The notes under the pieces were generated by a model. It was not told the origin of the DNA, did not search any database, and was given only the letters and a program-made list of their open reading frames with translations. From NCBI GenBank assembly GCA_035650475.1, contig DASRHP010000012.1, forward strand, positions 236,059 through 300,058: a stretch of 64,000 bases of DNA, written 5' to 3'. A program made the position numbers and the translations under genes. Below, in pieces: positions 18,212 through 27,613 of the stretch. This stretch comes from Candidatus Binataceae bacterium. Lineage in GTDB: Bacteria; Desulfobacterota; Binatia; Binatales; Binataceae. The first letter of the stretch is position 1; each line of letters opens with the position of its first letter.

Positions 18212-19474
18212 TTACTTCAGCGCGGAGAAGACGTCGGCGCCGAATTGGCGCCCCTTGAGATCGCCCAGCAGCACCATCGCCATCCGCCCGGGCTCGAACG
18301 AGCGCGCCGCCAACTCGACGAGCTGGTCGTTGGTGACCTGGTCGATGCCGCGCGCGAGCTCCTCGATCGGAACCTCGCGCCCGAAGTAGATCTCGTTGCG
18401 CGCCAGCCGATTCATCCGACTTTCCGTCGATTCCATCCCGAGCAGCATGTTGCCCTTGAGCTGGCTCTTGGCGCGCTCGAGTTCGGCGCGGCTCAGGCCG
18501 TCGCGCACGAGCTTGCCGATCTCGCTGAGGGTGACCTCGATGACCTCGTCGATCCATTCCGGGTTGGTGCCGGCGTAGATCGCGAAGTAGCCGCAGTCGA
18601 GGTACGACGACATGAAGGAGTAGATGCTGTAAACGCGGCCGCGCCGTTCGCGCACCTCCTGGAACAGGCGCGAGGACATCCCGCCGCCGAGCGCGGTGTT
18701 GAGCACGTAGCTCGCGTAGCGCAGCGGCGAGGCCTGGCTGATGCCGGGTCCGCCGATGCAGAGATGGGTTTGCTCGAGGTCCTTGTGGTGGTTGATGACC
18801 ACCATCCGCTCGGCCGGCGGGCTGGTCGGCTCGGGACGGCCGTCGCCGGTGATCCCGCCGAACAGGCGCGCGCATTGCTCGACCAGCCGTTCGTGATCGA
18901 CCATCCCCGCCGCCGCGATAAACACGCGCCCGGCGCGATAGCGCTCGGCCATGAACGACAACAGCAGCTCGCGGTTGATCGCGTTGACAGTGGCGACCGA
19001 ACCGAAGATCGGCAGTGCCAGCGGATGGCCCTCCCAGAACTTGAGGTTGAAGAGGTCGTGGATGAAGTCGTCGGGCGTGTCCTCGGCCTGCGAGATCTCC
19101 TGGAGCACGACCTGGCGCTCGCGGTCGATTTCGGCGGGGTCGAAGACCGAGTCGAGGAAGAGGTCGGCGAGCAGCTCGGTTGCCATCGCGAGGTCCTCGC
19201 CGAGCACCTTGGCGTAGTAGCAGGTGTACTCCTTGCCGGTGAACGCGTTGAGCACGCCGCCGACCGCGTCGATTTCCTCGGCGATCTGTGCCGCGGTGCG
19301 CGTGCGCGTGCCCTTGAAGAGCAGGTGTTCGATGAAGTGGGAGACCCCGTTCTCGGCCGCGACTTCGTAGCGCGAGCCGTTCTCGACCCAGATGCCGAGG
19401 GTGGTCGAGACCACCGAGGGCATCGGCTCGCTCAGCACGCGCAGGCCGTTGGGCAGGACGCTTTTGCGAATCAT
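18212..19474 (-). CDS. M16-family zinc peptidase (processing-peptidase-like)
   Basis: This 420-residue single-unit M16B peptidase has the inverted zinc motif HFIEH (His46, Glu49, His50) and a distal Glu in the QVVLQEISQAEDTPDD region. GIWVENGSRYE, FKGTRTRTA and LGGGMSSRLFQEVRERRG are family landmarks. The gene follows pnp by 17 bases on the same strand, a linkage also seen in Bacillus and many deltaproteobacteria (pnp-mlpA/ymxG). It probably degrades peptides or processes protein N-termini in the cytoplasm; no signal peptide is present. Confidence 0.93.
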   Translation of the reverse strand: MIRKSVLPNGLRVLSEPMPSVVSTTLGIWVENGSRYEVAAENGVSHFIEHLLFKGTRTRTAAQIAEEIDAVGGVLNAFTGKEYTCYYAKVLGEDLAMATELLADLFLDSVFDPAEIDRERQVVLQEISQAEDTPDDFIHDLFNLKFWEGHPLALPIFGSVATVNAINRELLLSFMAERYRAGRVFIAAAGMVDHERLVEQCARLFGGITGDGRPEPTSPPAERMVVINHHKDLEQTHLCIGGPGISQASPLRYASYVLNTALGGGMSSRLFQEVRERRGRVYSIYSFMSSYLDCGYFAIYAGTNPEWIDEVIEVTLSEIGKLVRDGLSRAELERAKSQLKGNMLLGMESTESRMNRLARNEIYFGREVPIEELARGIDQVTNDQLVELAARSFEPGRMAMVLLGDLKGRQFGADVFSALK

Positions 19475-19491
19475 CGCACGCGGCGGCGGGC

Positions 19492-21588
19492 CTATTGGGC
19501 CTTCTGCGCCAGCTCCTCCTGCGCCTCGCGCAGCGAGAGCCGGATCTTGCCGTCGCGTCCGACCTCGAGCACCTTGACCATGATCTCGTCGCCCTCGTGG
19601 ATCACGTCTTCCACCTTGCGCACGCGCTGGTTGGAGAGCTGCGAGATATGGAGCAGGCCGTCGGTGCCGGGGAGGATTTCGACGAAGGCACCGAACTCGA
19701 CGATCTTGCGCACCTTGCCCTTGTAAATGCGGCCGACCTCGGGCTCGGAGGTGAGCGCCTGGATCGACGCGATCGCCTTCTCGATCGCGGTGCCGTCGGC
19801 CGAGGCGATGACCACGGTGCCGTCGTCCTCGATGTCGATCTTGCAGCCGGTCTCCTCGACCAGCGCGCGGATCACCTTGCCGCCGGGGCCGATGACGTCG
19901 CGGATCTTGTCGGGCTTGATGTGGATGGTGACGATGCGTGGGGCGTACATCGAGACTTCGGTGCGCGGCGATTGCAGCGCCTTCTCCATCACCCCAAGCA
20001 CGAACAGCCGCGCGTCGCGCGCCTGATGGAGCGCCTGGCGCATCACCTCGCGCGTGATCCCGCCGACCTTGTTGTCCATCTGGATGGCGGTGACCCCGGT
20101 GGCGGTGCCGGCGACCTTGAAGTCCATGTCGCCCAGGTGGTCCTCGTCGCCAAGGATGTCGGTCAGCACGCGGACCTGCTCGCCCTCCTTGACCAGGCCC
20201 ATCGCGATTCCCGCCACCGCCGCGCGCACCGGCACCCCGGCGTCCATCAGTGCCAGACTGCCGCCGCACACCGTCGCCATCGACGAGCTGCCGTTGGACT
20301 CCAGCACTTCGGAGACCACGCGGATGGTGTAGGGGAACTCCTCCTCGGGCGGCAGCACCGGCAGCAGCGCGCGCTCGGCGAGCGCGCCGTGGCCGATCTC
20401 GCGGCGCGAGGGGCCGCGCAGGAACTTGACCTCGCCGGTGCTGAAGGGCGGGAAGTTGTAATGGAGCATGAACTTCTTGTAGCGCTCGCCCATCAGCGCA
20501 TCGATCTTCTGCTCGTCGGCGCTGGTGCCGAGGGTGACCGTCGCCAGCACCTGGGTCTCGCCGCGGGTGAACATCGCCGAGCCATGGGTGCGCGGCAGCA
20601 TCTGGACCTGCGCCGCCAGCGGGCGGATCTCGGTCGAACTGCGGTCGTCGACGCGTCTGTCCTGCTCGATAATCGCCTTGCGCACGCGGTCGCGGATCAC
20701 CTTGTCGCAGGCCTCAGTCAGCTCGCCCGCGCGCTCGGGAAAGCGTTCGCCAAGCTCGGCGACAACCTTGTCGGCGAGTGCGCGCAGCGCGCTGCTGCGC
20801 TCCTTCTTGCTGCCGGCGCTGAGCGCGGCCTCGAGCTCGGGCGCCATCCGCTGGCGCACCGCCTCGAGCAGCGCGGCGTCGATCGTCTTGGGGGTGAACG
20901 GGCGCTTGGGCTTGCCCGCCAGTCGGCGCAGCTCGCTCTGGAGCTCGAAGATAGGATTGAGCGCCTCGTGCGCGGTGAACAGCGCTTCGAGCACCGACTC
21001 TTCGTCAACGATCTGCGCGCCGCCTTCGAGCATCACGATCGAGTCGGGCTTGGCCGCGACCACCATCGAAACGTCGCTGCGCTCCAGATCGCTGAGCGTC
21101 GGGTTGGCAACCAGCTTGCCGTCGATCCGGCCCATCCGCACCGCCGCCACCGGCCCGTTGTGCGGGATGTCGGAAACCTCCAGCGCGGCCGAGGTCGCGA
21201 TCAGCGAGAGCATGTCGGGGTCGTTGTCGCGGTCGGCGGAGAGCACCGTGACGATGATCTGGGTTTCCTTGTCGTAACCCTTGGGAAACAACGGGCGCAT
21301 CGCGCGGTCGATCAGGCGCGAGGTCAGGATCTCCTTCTCCGAGGGGCGCCCCTCGCGCTTGAAGAAGCCGCCAGGAATCTTGCCCGCGGCGAAGGTCCGC
21401 TCCTGGTAATCGACGGTCAGCGGAAGGAAGTCAATGTTGGGCCGGCTCTCATGCGCCGAAACCACCGTCGCCAGCACCACGGTCTCGCCGTATTGCGCCA
21501 GGACCGCGCCGTGCGCCTGCTTGGCGACGCGTCCGGTCTCCAGCGACAGCCGGCGGCCGGAAAATTCAATCTCGAGTTTTCGATACAT
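19492..21588 (-). CDS. pnp: Polyribonucleotide nucleotidyltransferase (PNPase)
   Basis: PNPase degrades RNA 3' to 5' by phosphorolysis. The 698-residue protein has two RNase PH domains (FFKREGRPSEKEILTSRLID in the first; MGERYKKFMLHYNFPPFSTGE and GDMDFKVAGT in the second), then a KH domain around IRDVIGPGGKVIRALVEETG, and a C-terminal S1 domain (YKGKVRKIVEFGAFVE, LHISQLSNQRV). The start at ATG 21588 begins MYRKLEIEFSGR, where the family begins. rpsO lies 137 bases upstream, the standard rpsO-pnp order. Confidence 0.97.
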   Translation of the reverse strand: MYRKLEIEFSGRRLSLETGRVAKQAHGAVLAQYGETVVLATVVSAHESRPNIDFLPLTVDYQERTFAAGKIPGGFFKREGRPSEKEILTSRLIDRAMRPLFPKGYDKETQIIVTVLSADRDNDPDMLSLIATSAALEVSDIPHNGPVAAVRMGRIDGKLVANPTLSDLERSDVSMVVAAKPDSIVMLEGGAQIVDEESVLEALFTAHEALNPIFELQSELRRLAGKPKRPFTPKTIDAALLEAVRQRMAPELEAALSAGSKKERSSALRALADKVVAELGERFPERAGELTEACDKVIRDRVRKAIIEQDRRVDDRSSTEIRPLAAQVQMLPRTHGSAMFTRGETQVLATVTLGTSADEQKIDALMGERYKKFMLHYNFPPFSTGEVKFLRGPSRREIGHGALAERALLPVLPPEEEFPYTIRVVSEVLESNGSSSMATVCGGSLALMDAGVPVRAAVAGIAMGLVKEGEQVRVLTDILGDEDHLGDMDFKVAGTATGVTAIQMDNKVGGITREVMRQALHQARDARLFVLGVMEKALQSPRTEVSMYAPRIVTIHIKPDKIRDVIGPGGKVIRALVEETGCKIDIEDDGTVVIASADGTAIEKAIASIQALTSEPEVGRIYKGKVRKIVEFGAFVEILPGTDGLLHISQLSNQRVRKVEDVIHEGDEIMVKVLEVGRDGKIRLSLREAQEELAQKAQ

Positions 21589-21725
21589 CGGGTTCTTCAC
21601 ACCTGAGGGAGGAAGGAGGGCCGATCCGCTTGCGCCACGCCGGCGCTGATGGGCGCCTTGTCGGGGCCGGCCCCCGCCGGCCCGCGCCCGCCGCACCGCC
21701 TGCGCGGCGCGGCCAAGCTGGCGGC

Positions 21726-21995
21726 CTACCTCCGGATGCCGAGCCGCTCGATCAGCGCCTTGTAGCGCGCGAGGTCGCGCGAGCGCAGGTAGTCCAGAAG
21801 CCGACGGCGCTTGCCGACCAGGCGCAAAAGTCCCCGGCGCGAATGATGGTCTTTCGCGTGAGTCTTCAGATGGTCGGTGAGCTGATCGATCCGCGCGCTG
21901 AACAGGGCGACCTGAACTTCAGGCGAACCGCTGTCGGAGTTGGACCGAGCGTGAGTCTGGACTATTTCCCGCTTGCGAACGGCTGCGAGAGGCAT
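21726..21995 (-). CDS. rpsO: 30S ribosomal protein S15
   Basis: This 89-residue protein binds 16S rRNA at the central three-way junction. [17 protein letters not shown], the [15 protein letters not shown] segment and [18 protein letters not shown] are diagnostic. The ATG is at 21993-21995. Transcription continues toward pnp. In other bacteria S15 represses its own translation; the leader (21996-22158) was not resolved here. Confidence 0.97.
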   Translation of the reverse strand: MPLAAVRKREIVQTHARSNSDSGSPEVQVALFSARIDQLTDHLKTHAKDHHSRRGLLRLVGKRRRLLDYLRSRDLARYKALIERLGIRR

Positions 21996-22158
21996 CAGGA
22001 GCTCTTACTTTCCCTTTTCCTTTTAGTTAACCGAGGACTCTAACAGAGGGTGCGCAGCAGGTAAAGGCGGCCCGTCCGAACACGGCTTATCCGGCAATTT
22101 TGCGCTGAAGCGCCGGCTGACGCCCGCTCCGCTTCGACTTTTCGTCGCTCGCCTCAGC

Positions 22159-23997
22159 CTATCTTGTCATCACCGGCAGGACGATATGCGAGGGGTGTGC
22201 CGCCGCATGATGGACCGTGTTGTCGGCGACCACCATCGCGCCCGGCTCGCCCAGCGCGCCGCCGGTGTTGGGGTTTACGTCGAAGCGCGGAAAGTTCGAC
22301 GACGAGATGTCGAGCCGGATCCGATGCCCGCGGGCGAACAGGTTGCTTATCGGATAGAAGGGGATGCTGACCTCGTAAATTTCGCCCGGCGTCATCGGCT
22401 GCGGGTCGGTCCACGAGTTGCGAAAACGCATCCGGATGATCGAATCGGTCAGGTTGAGCGCGTAGCCATCGGGATAGTCGGCACTCGGCGGATACAGATC
22501 GATCAACTTGGCGGTAAAGTCAGTGTCGCGCGCCGACGACGACACCCACAGCTTGACCAGCGGCGAGCCGGTGACCTCCAGCGACTCGGCCAGCGGCTCC
22601 GAGACGAAGACCATGACGTCCGGCCGCGCGGCCAGCGGCAGCGACTCGCCTGCCGCAAGCGGAAAACGCGCGCGCTGGTCGAAGCCGCCGGGCGGCATGA
22701 ACTCGAAGCCCACCGAGATACATCCGCCGACCGTCGGCACCGGATCACGCGGGTCATAGCGAAACGTGCTCGCGCCGCCGTCTTCCTCAGGTGTCCGCGG
22801 CGCCAGCGCGCCGCCCCGATGGAGATACCACGGGGTCTCGCGCACGCCCGCCGGCGGCCATTGCGACTCCAAGCGCCATCGCCCACCGTGGTCGATTCGT
22901 CCGCTCAGCCCCAGGACGTCGTAAAGCTTGCGCCCGCTGCCGCCGCCCATCACGAAAATCCGCACCGCCGGCTGGTCGGCGACGCCCGTGTCGAGTCCCT
23001 TGAGCCACTGGTCGAACCATCGCAGACGCATCCCGTTGTAATGTTCGAGCGCGGCGGGGCCAAAGCTCGCCTCGCCGGCGAAGTCCTCGTCGGCGCGCAC
23101 GCCGTGCGTCCATGGCCCCATCACGAGCCGTTGCGGCGAGCGCTTGAGCCTGCTGAGGGCGGCAAAGTTCTCGACCGTGGCGCGCGCGTAGGAGTCGTAC
23201 CAGGCGCCGAAATAGACCGTCGGGACGTCGGCGTGCTCGGCGTAGTACTGGTCGATCGCGTAGCCGCGCTGGCGCCAGTACTCGTCGTAGGCGGCGCGCG
23301 TCTGGAGGTCAATCACCCACTGCTCGTAAGTCGGCAGCAAGCGCAGCGGCGACGCTCCGCGCTTGAGCGGCAGGCGGCGGAGCCACTGCCCCAGATTGAG
23401 CCGCGCTTCGAGCAGCGCCTGGCGCAGCGCCGGATTGGCGCGCGCCTCGGGGCTGGTGACCGCCATGTGGAAGGCGTAGATGAGGAAGCGCTGTTCGAGC
23501 GCGCCGTTATGGCGCATCGAACAAGCGTAGTAGTTCGACGGCCCCTCGGTGACGAACATCGCGGCCAGATGCGGCGGGTTGAGCGTCGCCGCGGCGCTCT
23601 GCACCGCGCCCATGTACGAAGTTCCCATCGTGCCAACCTTGCCGGTGCACCACGGCTCGGCAGCCGCCCACTCGATCGTGTCGTAGCCGTCGGGCGCCTC
23701 GCGCGCGAAGGGATACCAATCGCCCTCCGAGCCACCGCGCCCGCGCACGTCCTGGATCAACACGACGTAGCCGTGCTCAGCGAAGAAGCGGGAATGGACG
23801 ACGAAGCGCGGCGTTGCCTTGTCGTAGGGCGTGCGCTCGATCAGGACCGGGAAGCGTCCGGGTGCGGGCGCGCCTTCGAGCGCTGGGCGGTAGATGTCGG
23901 TCGCCAGCCGCGTACCGTCCCGCATCGCGACCATCACGTCGCGCTCGACCACGACCTCGAACCGATGCTCAGAGCCTTGCCGACCGAGTTTCGTCAT
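22159..23997 (-). CDS. CocE/NonD-family hydrolase (X-Pro dipeptidyl-peptidase-like)
   Basis: This 612-residue alpha/beta hydrolase begins with a VVVERDVMVAMRDGTRLATD strand pair typical of CocE. RTPYDK and IQDVRGRGGSEG (oxyanion region) precede the nucleophile motif GTSYMGAVQ with Ser127. A C-terminal jelly-roll domain (about residues 370-612) contains the SSNFPRFDVNPNTGG motif. The family cleaves esters or amides of varied acyl compounds; no substrate can be assigned. No signal peptide is visible. ATG 23997 follows GGAGGG. Confidence 0.92.
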   Translation of the reverse strand: MTKLGRQGSEHRFEVVVERDVMVAMRDGTRLATDIYRPALEGAPAPGRFPVLIERTPYDKATPRFVVHSRFFAEHGYVVLIQDVRGRGGSEGDWYPFAREAPDGYDTIEWAAAEPWCTGKVGTMGTSYMGAVQSAAATLNPPHLAAMFVTEGPSNYYACSMRHNGALEQRFLIYAFHMAVTSPEARANPALRQALLEARLNLGQWLRRLPLKRGASPLRLLPTYEQWVIDLQTRAAYDEYWRQRGYAIDQYYAEHADVPTVYFGAWYDSYARATVENFAALSRLKRSPQRLVMGPWTHGVRADEDFAGEASFGPAALEHYNGMRLRWFDQWLKGLDTGVADQPAVRIFVMGGGSGRKLYDVLGLSGRIDHGGRWRLESQWPPAGVRETPWYLHRGGALAPRTPEEDGGASTFRYDPRDPVPTVGGCISVGFEFMPPGGFDQRARFPLAAGESLPLAARPDVMVFVSEPLAESLEVTGSPLVKLWVSSSARDTDFTAKLIDLYPPSADYPDGYALNLTDSIIRMRFRNSWTDPQPMTPGEIYEVSIPFYPISNLFARGHRIRLDISSSNFPRFDVNPNTGGALGEPGAMVVADNTVHHAAAHPSHIVLPVMTR

Positions 23998-24165
23998 CAG
24001 GCGCCCTCCTGGCTGGCGGGCAGGTTACTACAAGGGCAGGGCGATGCGTGATTGCGCCGGGCGGGACTCTGGGGTCTCAATATGAGCAGCCCCCGGACCC
24101 GAAGGCGGCGCGAATCCCTGGCCCGCCGGCGATGGCTGTCGGCCCGATTATTTCCCGCCGGCGGC

Positions 24166-24254
24166 TTGAAGGGCGGGATTAGCCGATGTTAGGCTAGGAC
24201 CTTCAAACTCCTTGCTCCCCTGCGGGGGCTGGTAGTCCATAAGGAGGCGGCCGC
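24166..24254 (+). promoter_or_regulatory. rpsF leader: candidate promoter and ribosome-site-sequestering structure
   Basis: CTCCTT (24208-24213) can pair with the Shine-Dalgarno AAGGAG (24241-24246), enclosing a small CCCC/GGGG hairpin (24217-24227) and a 12-base asymmetric bulge on the 3' side. This resembles ribosomal-protein leaders that sense S6:S18, but I cannot confirm the specific consensus. A weak promoter may lie at TTGAAG (24166-24171) with TAGGCT (24190-24195). Confidence 0.4.
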
Positions 24255-24794
24255 GTGCGGCGCTACGAGACCATTTTTATTCTGCGCCCGGACTTGGGCG
24301 AAGCGCAGTCCAAGGACAGCATCAAACGTTTCGAGGGCATCGTTGCCAGCGGCGGCGGCGAACTGCTCGAGACCGACGAGTGGGGCTTTCGCGAGCTCGC
24401 CTACCGAATCCGCAATGAGCGGCGCGGCTATTACGTGCGCCTCGATTATGCTGGCGACGGCAACGTGATGAACGAGCTCGAGCGCAACCTCAAGCTCTCG
24501 GACGCCGTGCTGCGCTATCTCTCGGTGCTGGTCGATCCCGAGGTCGATACGGCCAAGGTGCGCGCCGACATCGAAGCCCGCCGCCATCGCGCTGCCGAGG
24601 CCAAGGCCGCGGCCGAAGCCCGCGCAGCCGCAGCCGCCGCTTCGCACGCTGCGGCGGCCGAACATGCAGCCGCAGGCCAAGGCGCTGAGAAGGGCGAGGC
24701 GGCGGCCACGGCGGAATCGGAGGAGCCGGCCGCAGAGGACGGCGGCGCTGCCGCGGCCGAGGCGAGTTCCTCGGGTGGGCCAAAACAGGATTGA
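24255..24794 (+). CDS. rpsF: 30S ribosomal protein S6, with a long Ala/Glu-rich C-terminal tail
   Basis: Residues 1-96 are the S6 fold (YETIFILRPDLGEAQ, DEWGFRELAYRI, RGYYVRLDYAG, ERNLKLSDAVLRYL). S6 binds 16S rRNA with S18, encoded two genes downstream. A tail of about 80 residues follows, made almost entirely of Ala, Glu and Gly, likely helical then disordered. The start is GTG 24255 behind AAGGAGG. The last 20 bases overlap the next gene. Confidence 0.96.
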   Translation: MRRYETIFILRPDLGEAQSKDSIKRFEGIVASGGGELLETDEWGFRELAYRIRNERRGYYVRLDYAGDGNVMNELERNLKLSDAVLRYLSVLVDPEVDTAKVRADIEARRHRAAEAKAAAEARAAAAAASHAAAAEHAAAGQGAEKGEAAATAESEEPAAEDGGAAAAEASSSGGPKQD

Positions 24795-25077
24795 GCTGAC
24801 CGGCAGGGTGGCTTCGGCGCCCGAGCTACGGACCGCCCCAAGCGGGATGCCGGTGATGAGATTCGAAGTGGAGTGCGGTGACGGACGTGAGCGGCTGCGG
24901 CTGGCAGTGGTGATGGCGGGGGCGCAAGCGCGCGAGCTAGGCGCGCGCCTGCGCACGGGCTCGCTGGTGAGGATTACCGGCGCGTTGCGTGAGACGCGCG
25001 CTCATGCGGGGGCGGCGCGCTGGGCGGTCGGCGTCGAGGTCGTCGCCAGCGGGATAGCCGAGGTCGGCGCCGCCTAG
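24775..25077 (+). CDS. PriB/single-strand-binding-like OB-fold protein
   Basis: This 100-residue protein starts at GTG 24775 inside the rpsF tail. [33 protein letters not shown] and a strand-rich [17 protein letters not shown] form a primosomal replication protein N (PriB) like OB fold. PriB normally lies between rpsF and rpsR in proteobacteria, and this gene has exactly that position. It lacks the acidic SSB tail. A longer in-frame extension within rpsF is Arg-rich shadow sequence. Confidence 0.85.
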   Translation: MGQNRIELTGRVASAPELRTAPSGMPVMRFEVECGDGRERLRLAVVMAGAQARELGARLRTGSLVRITGALRETRAHAGAARWAVGVEVVASGIAEVGAA

Positions 25078-25120
25078 GCGGCGCATTCGAAAAACTGGAA
25101 GCGATACGGCAGGGTCGAAG

Positions 25121-25471
25121 ATGGCCGATGAAGAAAAGGTAAACCAGGCTGCCGAGCAGCACGGCGGCCATGAGCACGCGCGCGGACCGCGCCAGGGCGG
25201 ACGCGCTGAGGGCGAGCGTCCCAGCGAAGGGCGTGGGGGCGCGCGCCGGCGTCCGGGCGGCCGGCGCAAGGTATGCCGCTTCTGCGCCGACAAGGGGCTG
25301 AAGGTGGACTACAAGGACGTCCGCACGCTCCAGAACTTTATTACCGAGGGCGGCAAGATCGTGCCCAGCCGCACCTCGGGCAACTGTGCGCGCCATCAGC
25401 GGCAGCTCGCGGTGGCGATCAAGCGCGCGCGTGTGATCGCGCTGCTGCCGTTCTCCACGCTGGGAGTCTGA
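25121..25471 (+). CDS. rpsR: 30S ribosomal protein S18 with extended N-terminus
   Basis: The conserved core runs from [17 protein letters not shown] through [15 protein letters not shown] and [21 protein letters not shown]. Two cysteines (CRFC) may form part of a zinc site seen in Cys-containing S18 forms. About 45 extra N-terminal residues rich in Gly, Arg and Glu precede the core. The ATG at 25121 is the only good start; it lies 43 bases after the priB-like gene. Confidence 0.96.
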   Translation: MADEEKVNQAAEQHGGHEHARGPRQGGRAEGERPSEGRGGARRRPGGRRKVCRFCADKGLKVDYKDVRTLQNFITEGGKIVPSRTSGNCARHQRQLAVAIKRARVIALLPFSTLGV

Positions 25472-25479
25472 AGGCGGAA

Positions 25480-26451
25480 GTGATCCGCGGGGTTGAAATC
25501 GCAAGGCTGGTGGTCGCGACGGTGCGCGCCGCCTTTCTGGCGGCCGCGCTTTATCTCGCCGCCGCGCTGATACCCGTGGCTGGCGCGATCGCGGCGCTCT
25601 TTGCGCCCGCGCCGATCTTGCTCTACGCGGTGGGGACGGACGGCGCGCGCTGGCGCGCGGGAGTGGCGATCGTTGTCGCCGCGGTCGCGGCGGGCGCGCT
25701 CGGCGGATGGGCCGCCGCGCTCGGCTACGTCGTGAGCTTCGGGCTGGCGACGGCCGTGATGTGCGACATGCTCGAGCGGCGCAAGCCCTTTGAGAGGATC
25801 GTACTGGTCACCGCCGCGCTTACGCTGGCGGCCGGCGTGATCACTGCGTTTGCGATTGCGGGCTCGGTGGAGGGGTTGGCGGCCAACGTGCACAGCGCGC
25901 TGGCCAACGGAATCGCGCGCGGGCGCGATTTCTACAAGGTGCTTGGGATGGAAACCGGGCTGGGGCGCGAGGCCGAAGCCTCGATGGTCGAGGCGACGAT
26001 GCGGTTGACGCCGGCGCTGGTCGCGCTAGTTGCGGGCTTCGGCGCGCTGCTCAACCTGGGCGCGTTCTGGCGGTTGGGAGGCCAGCGGCGGTTGAGCTAC
26101 TCGCTCTTCGGCGACCTCGCGCGTTGGTCGGCGCCCGAGTGGCTCATCTGGGTGCTGCTGGCGACCGGCTTCGCGATGTTCGTGCCGATGCCGGCGCTAG
26201 CGGTGGTGGCGCTCGACGCTTTCGCCTGCGTAGCGGCAGTGTACTTCTGCCAGGGGCTGGCGATCGTGGCCTTCTATTTCAAGGCGCTCACGATACCGCC
26301 GTGGGTCAGGGGGCTGATCTACTTTGTTATAATCGTGCAGCCGGTGCTGGCGGCGCTGGTCTGCGCGGGCGGCATCTTCGACTTGTGGATCGACTTTCGG
26401 CGGCTGCGGCCGCCGCGCCGCGAGGCCGGCAGCTTCGGCGATTTTTTCTAA
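25480..26451 (+). CDS. DUF2232-family membrane protein (YybS-like)
   Basis: This 323-residue protein has about eight hydrophobic helices. The GTG at 25480 lies nine bases after the rpsR stop, behind AAGGCGGAA. Family context is strong: DUF2232 proteins sit between rpsR and rplI in many deltaproteobacteria and Firmicutes. Landmarks are FAPAPILLYAVG near residue 37 and a C-terminal FYFKALTIPPWVRGLIYF. The function is unknown; its place suggests a link to ribosome supply or membrane homeostasis. Confidence 0.88.
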   Translation: MIRGVEIARLVVATVRAAFLAAALYLAAALIPVAGAIAALFAPAPILLYAVGTDGARWRAGVAIVVAAVAAGALGGWAAALGYVVSFGLATAVMCDMLERRKPFERIVLVTAALTLAAGVITAFAIAGSVEGLAANVHSALANGIARGRDFYKVLGMETGLGREAEASMVEATMRLTPALVALVAGFGALLNLGAFWRLGGQRRLSYSLFGDLARWSAPEWLIWVLLATGFAMFVPMPALAVVALDAFACVAAVYFCQGLAIVAFYFKALTIPPWVRGLIYFVIIVQPVLAALVCAGGIFDLWIDFRRLRPPRREAGSFGDFF

Positions 26452-26481
26452 GCGCCCGCAGTAGCGCCAGCGTATAAACTT

Positions 26482-26934
26482 ATGAACGTGCAAGTGATTC
26501 TCAACGAGGACGTGCCCAACCTGGGGCGCACCGGCGACGTGGTCAAAGTGCGCGCCGGCTACGCGCGCAATTTTCTGCTGCCGCGCCGCCTGGCCGTCGA
26601 GGCCAATCCCAAGAACCTGCGCGCCTTCGAGCATCAGAAGCGCCTGGCGATGCTGCGGCGCGAGGCCAAAAGGACCGACGCGCTCAAGCTCAAAGAGCGC
26701 CTCGAAGCGCTCAGCCTGACCATCAGCGCCAACGCCGGCGAGGAGGGCAAGCTCTTCGGCTCGGTCACCAATATCGACATCGAACGCGCCCTGCGCGAGC
26801 GCGGCTTCGATATCGAGCGGCGCAAGATAGTGCTGCCGGAGCCGATCAAACAGCTCGGCGAGGTAACAGTAGTGGTGAGGCTCGATGCGGAGGTCGAAGC
26901 CGGCCTGAAACTGACGGTGGCGGCGGCCCAATAA
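26482..26934 (+). CDS. rplI: 50S ribosomal protein L9
   Basis: This 150-residue L9 has an N-terminal domain with VQVILNEDVPNLGRTGDVV and GYARNFLLPRRLA, a central connecting helix (about 40-75) and a C-terminal domain with EGKLFGSVTNIDIERAL and IKQLGEVTVVVRL. It binds 23S rRNA at the base of the L1 stalk. It closes the rpsF operon and follows the DUF2232 gene by 30 bases. Confidence 0.97.
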   Translation: MNVQVILNEDVPNLGRTGDVVKVRAGYARNFLLPRRLAVEANPKNLRAFEHQKRLAMLRREAKRTDALKLKERLEALSLTISANAGEEGKLFGSVTNIDIERALRERGFDIERRKIVLPEPIKQLGEVTVVVRLDAEVEAGLKLTVAAAQ

Positions 26935-26947
26935 ACCTGTCCGGGGA

Positions 26948-27586
26948 ATGATGAAACTCTACGACTTCCTGCCTTGTCCCTTCGGCCAGAAGGTCCGGAT
27001 CGTGCTGGCGGAAAAGGCCCTCAGCTACGAGCTGGTCCAGGTGGACCTCGCCCAGGGCGAACAGCGGCGCCCGGAGTTTTTGCGCCTCAACCCGTTCGGC
27101 CGGGTCCCGGTGCTGGTTGACGAAGACACCACGGTCTACGACTCGACCATAATCATCGAGTACCTCGACGACGAATATCCGGAACCGCCGATGCTGCCGG
27201 CGATCGGCTCCAGCGCACTGCGCGCGCGTGCGCGTATGTTCGAGGACTTCGCCGACACCTCGTTCACGCCGCAGATGGGGCAGCTGATGGCCGAGATGGC
27301 GCGGCCCGAGGCCGAGCGCGATCAGGCGCGTCTCCAACGCCTGCATCGCTCGATCGAGCGGGTGTTCGACTACCTCAACTACGAGCTTAACGGACAGCAG
27401 TTTCTGGCGGGCGAGTTCTCGATCGCCGACATCGGCTTCGCACCGCGGATGCTGGTGGTAACGCAGCTCGGGCTCGACGCGAGCGCCAACCGTCCGAATC
27501 TGGACGCGTGGCTCAAGCGTCTGATGGAGCGGCCGAGCGTCCAGAGCCTCCAAGGCGTCACGATTCAACCGCTGGCCGGAGTCTAG
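26948..27586 (+). CDS. Glutathione S-transferase-family protein (SspA-like)
   Basis: This 212-residue thioredoxin-fold/helical protein has an N-terminal LYDFLPCPFGQKVRIVL with a CPxG active-site-like motif, the cis-Pro segment FGRVPVLVDEDTTVYDSTII, and a C-terminal GST helical domain (about 90-205) including NGQQFLAGEFSIADIGFAP. It lies 13 bases after rplI. It could be a glutathione transferase or a stringent-starvation-like RNA-polymerase partner; sequence alone does not decide. The start is ATG 26948 or 26951. Confidence 0.88.
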   Translation: MMKLYDFLPCPFGQKVRIVLAEKALSYELVQVDLAQGEQRRPEFLRLNPFGRVPVLVDEDTTVYDSTIIIEYLDDEYPEPPMLPAIGSSALRARARMFEDFADTSFTPQMGQLMAEMARPEAERDQARLQRLHRSIERVFDYLNYELNGQQFLAGEFSIADIGFAPRMLVVTQLGLDASANRPNLDAWLKRLMERPSVQSLQGVTIQPLAGV

Positions 27587-27613
27587 GCCGCGAAGACGCC
27601 TGAAAATGCGCAA

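Noticed and set aside
19495-21606. 703-codon open frame on the plus strand
   Set aside because: It runs antisense to pnp, is rich in His, Gln and Arg and matches no family. Such shadows are expected opposite GC-rich genes.
22186-24051. 621-codon open frame on the plus strand
   Set aside because: It is antisense to the CocE-type hydrolase with its intact catalytic motifs.
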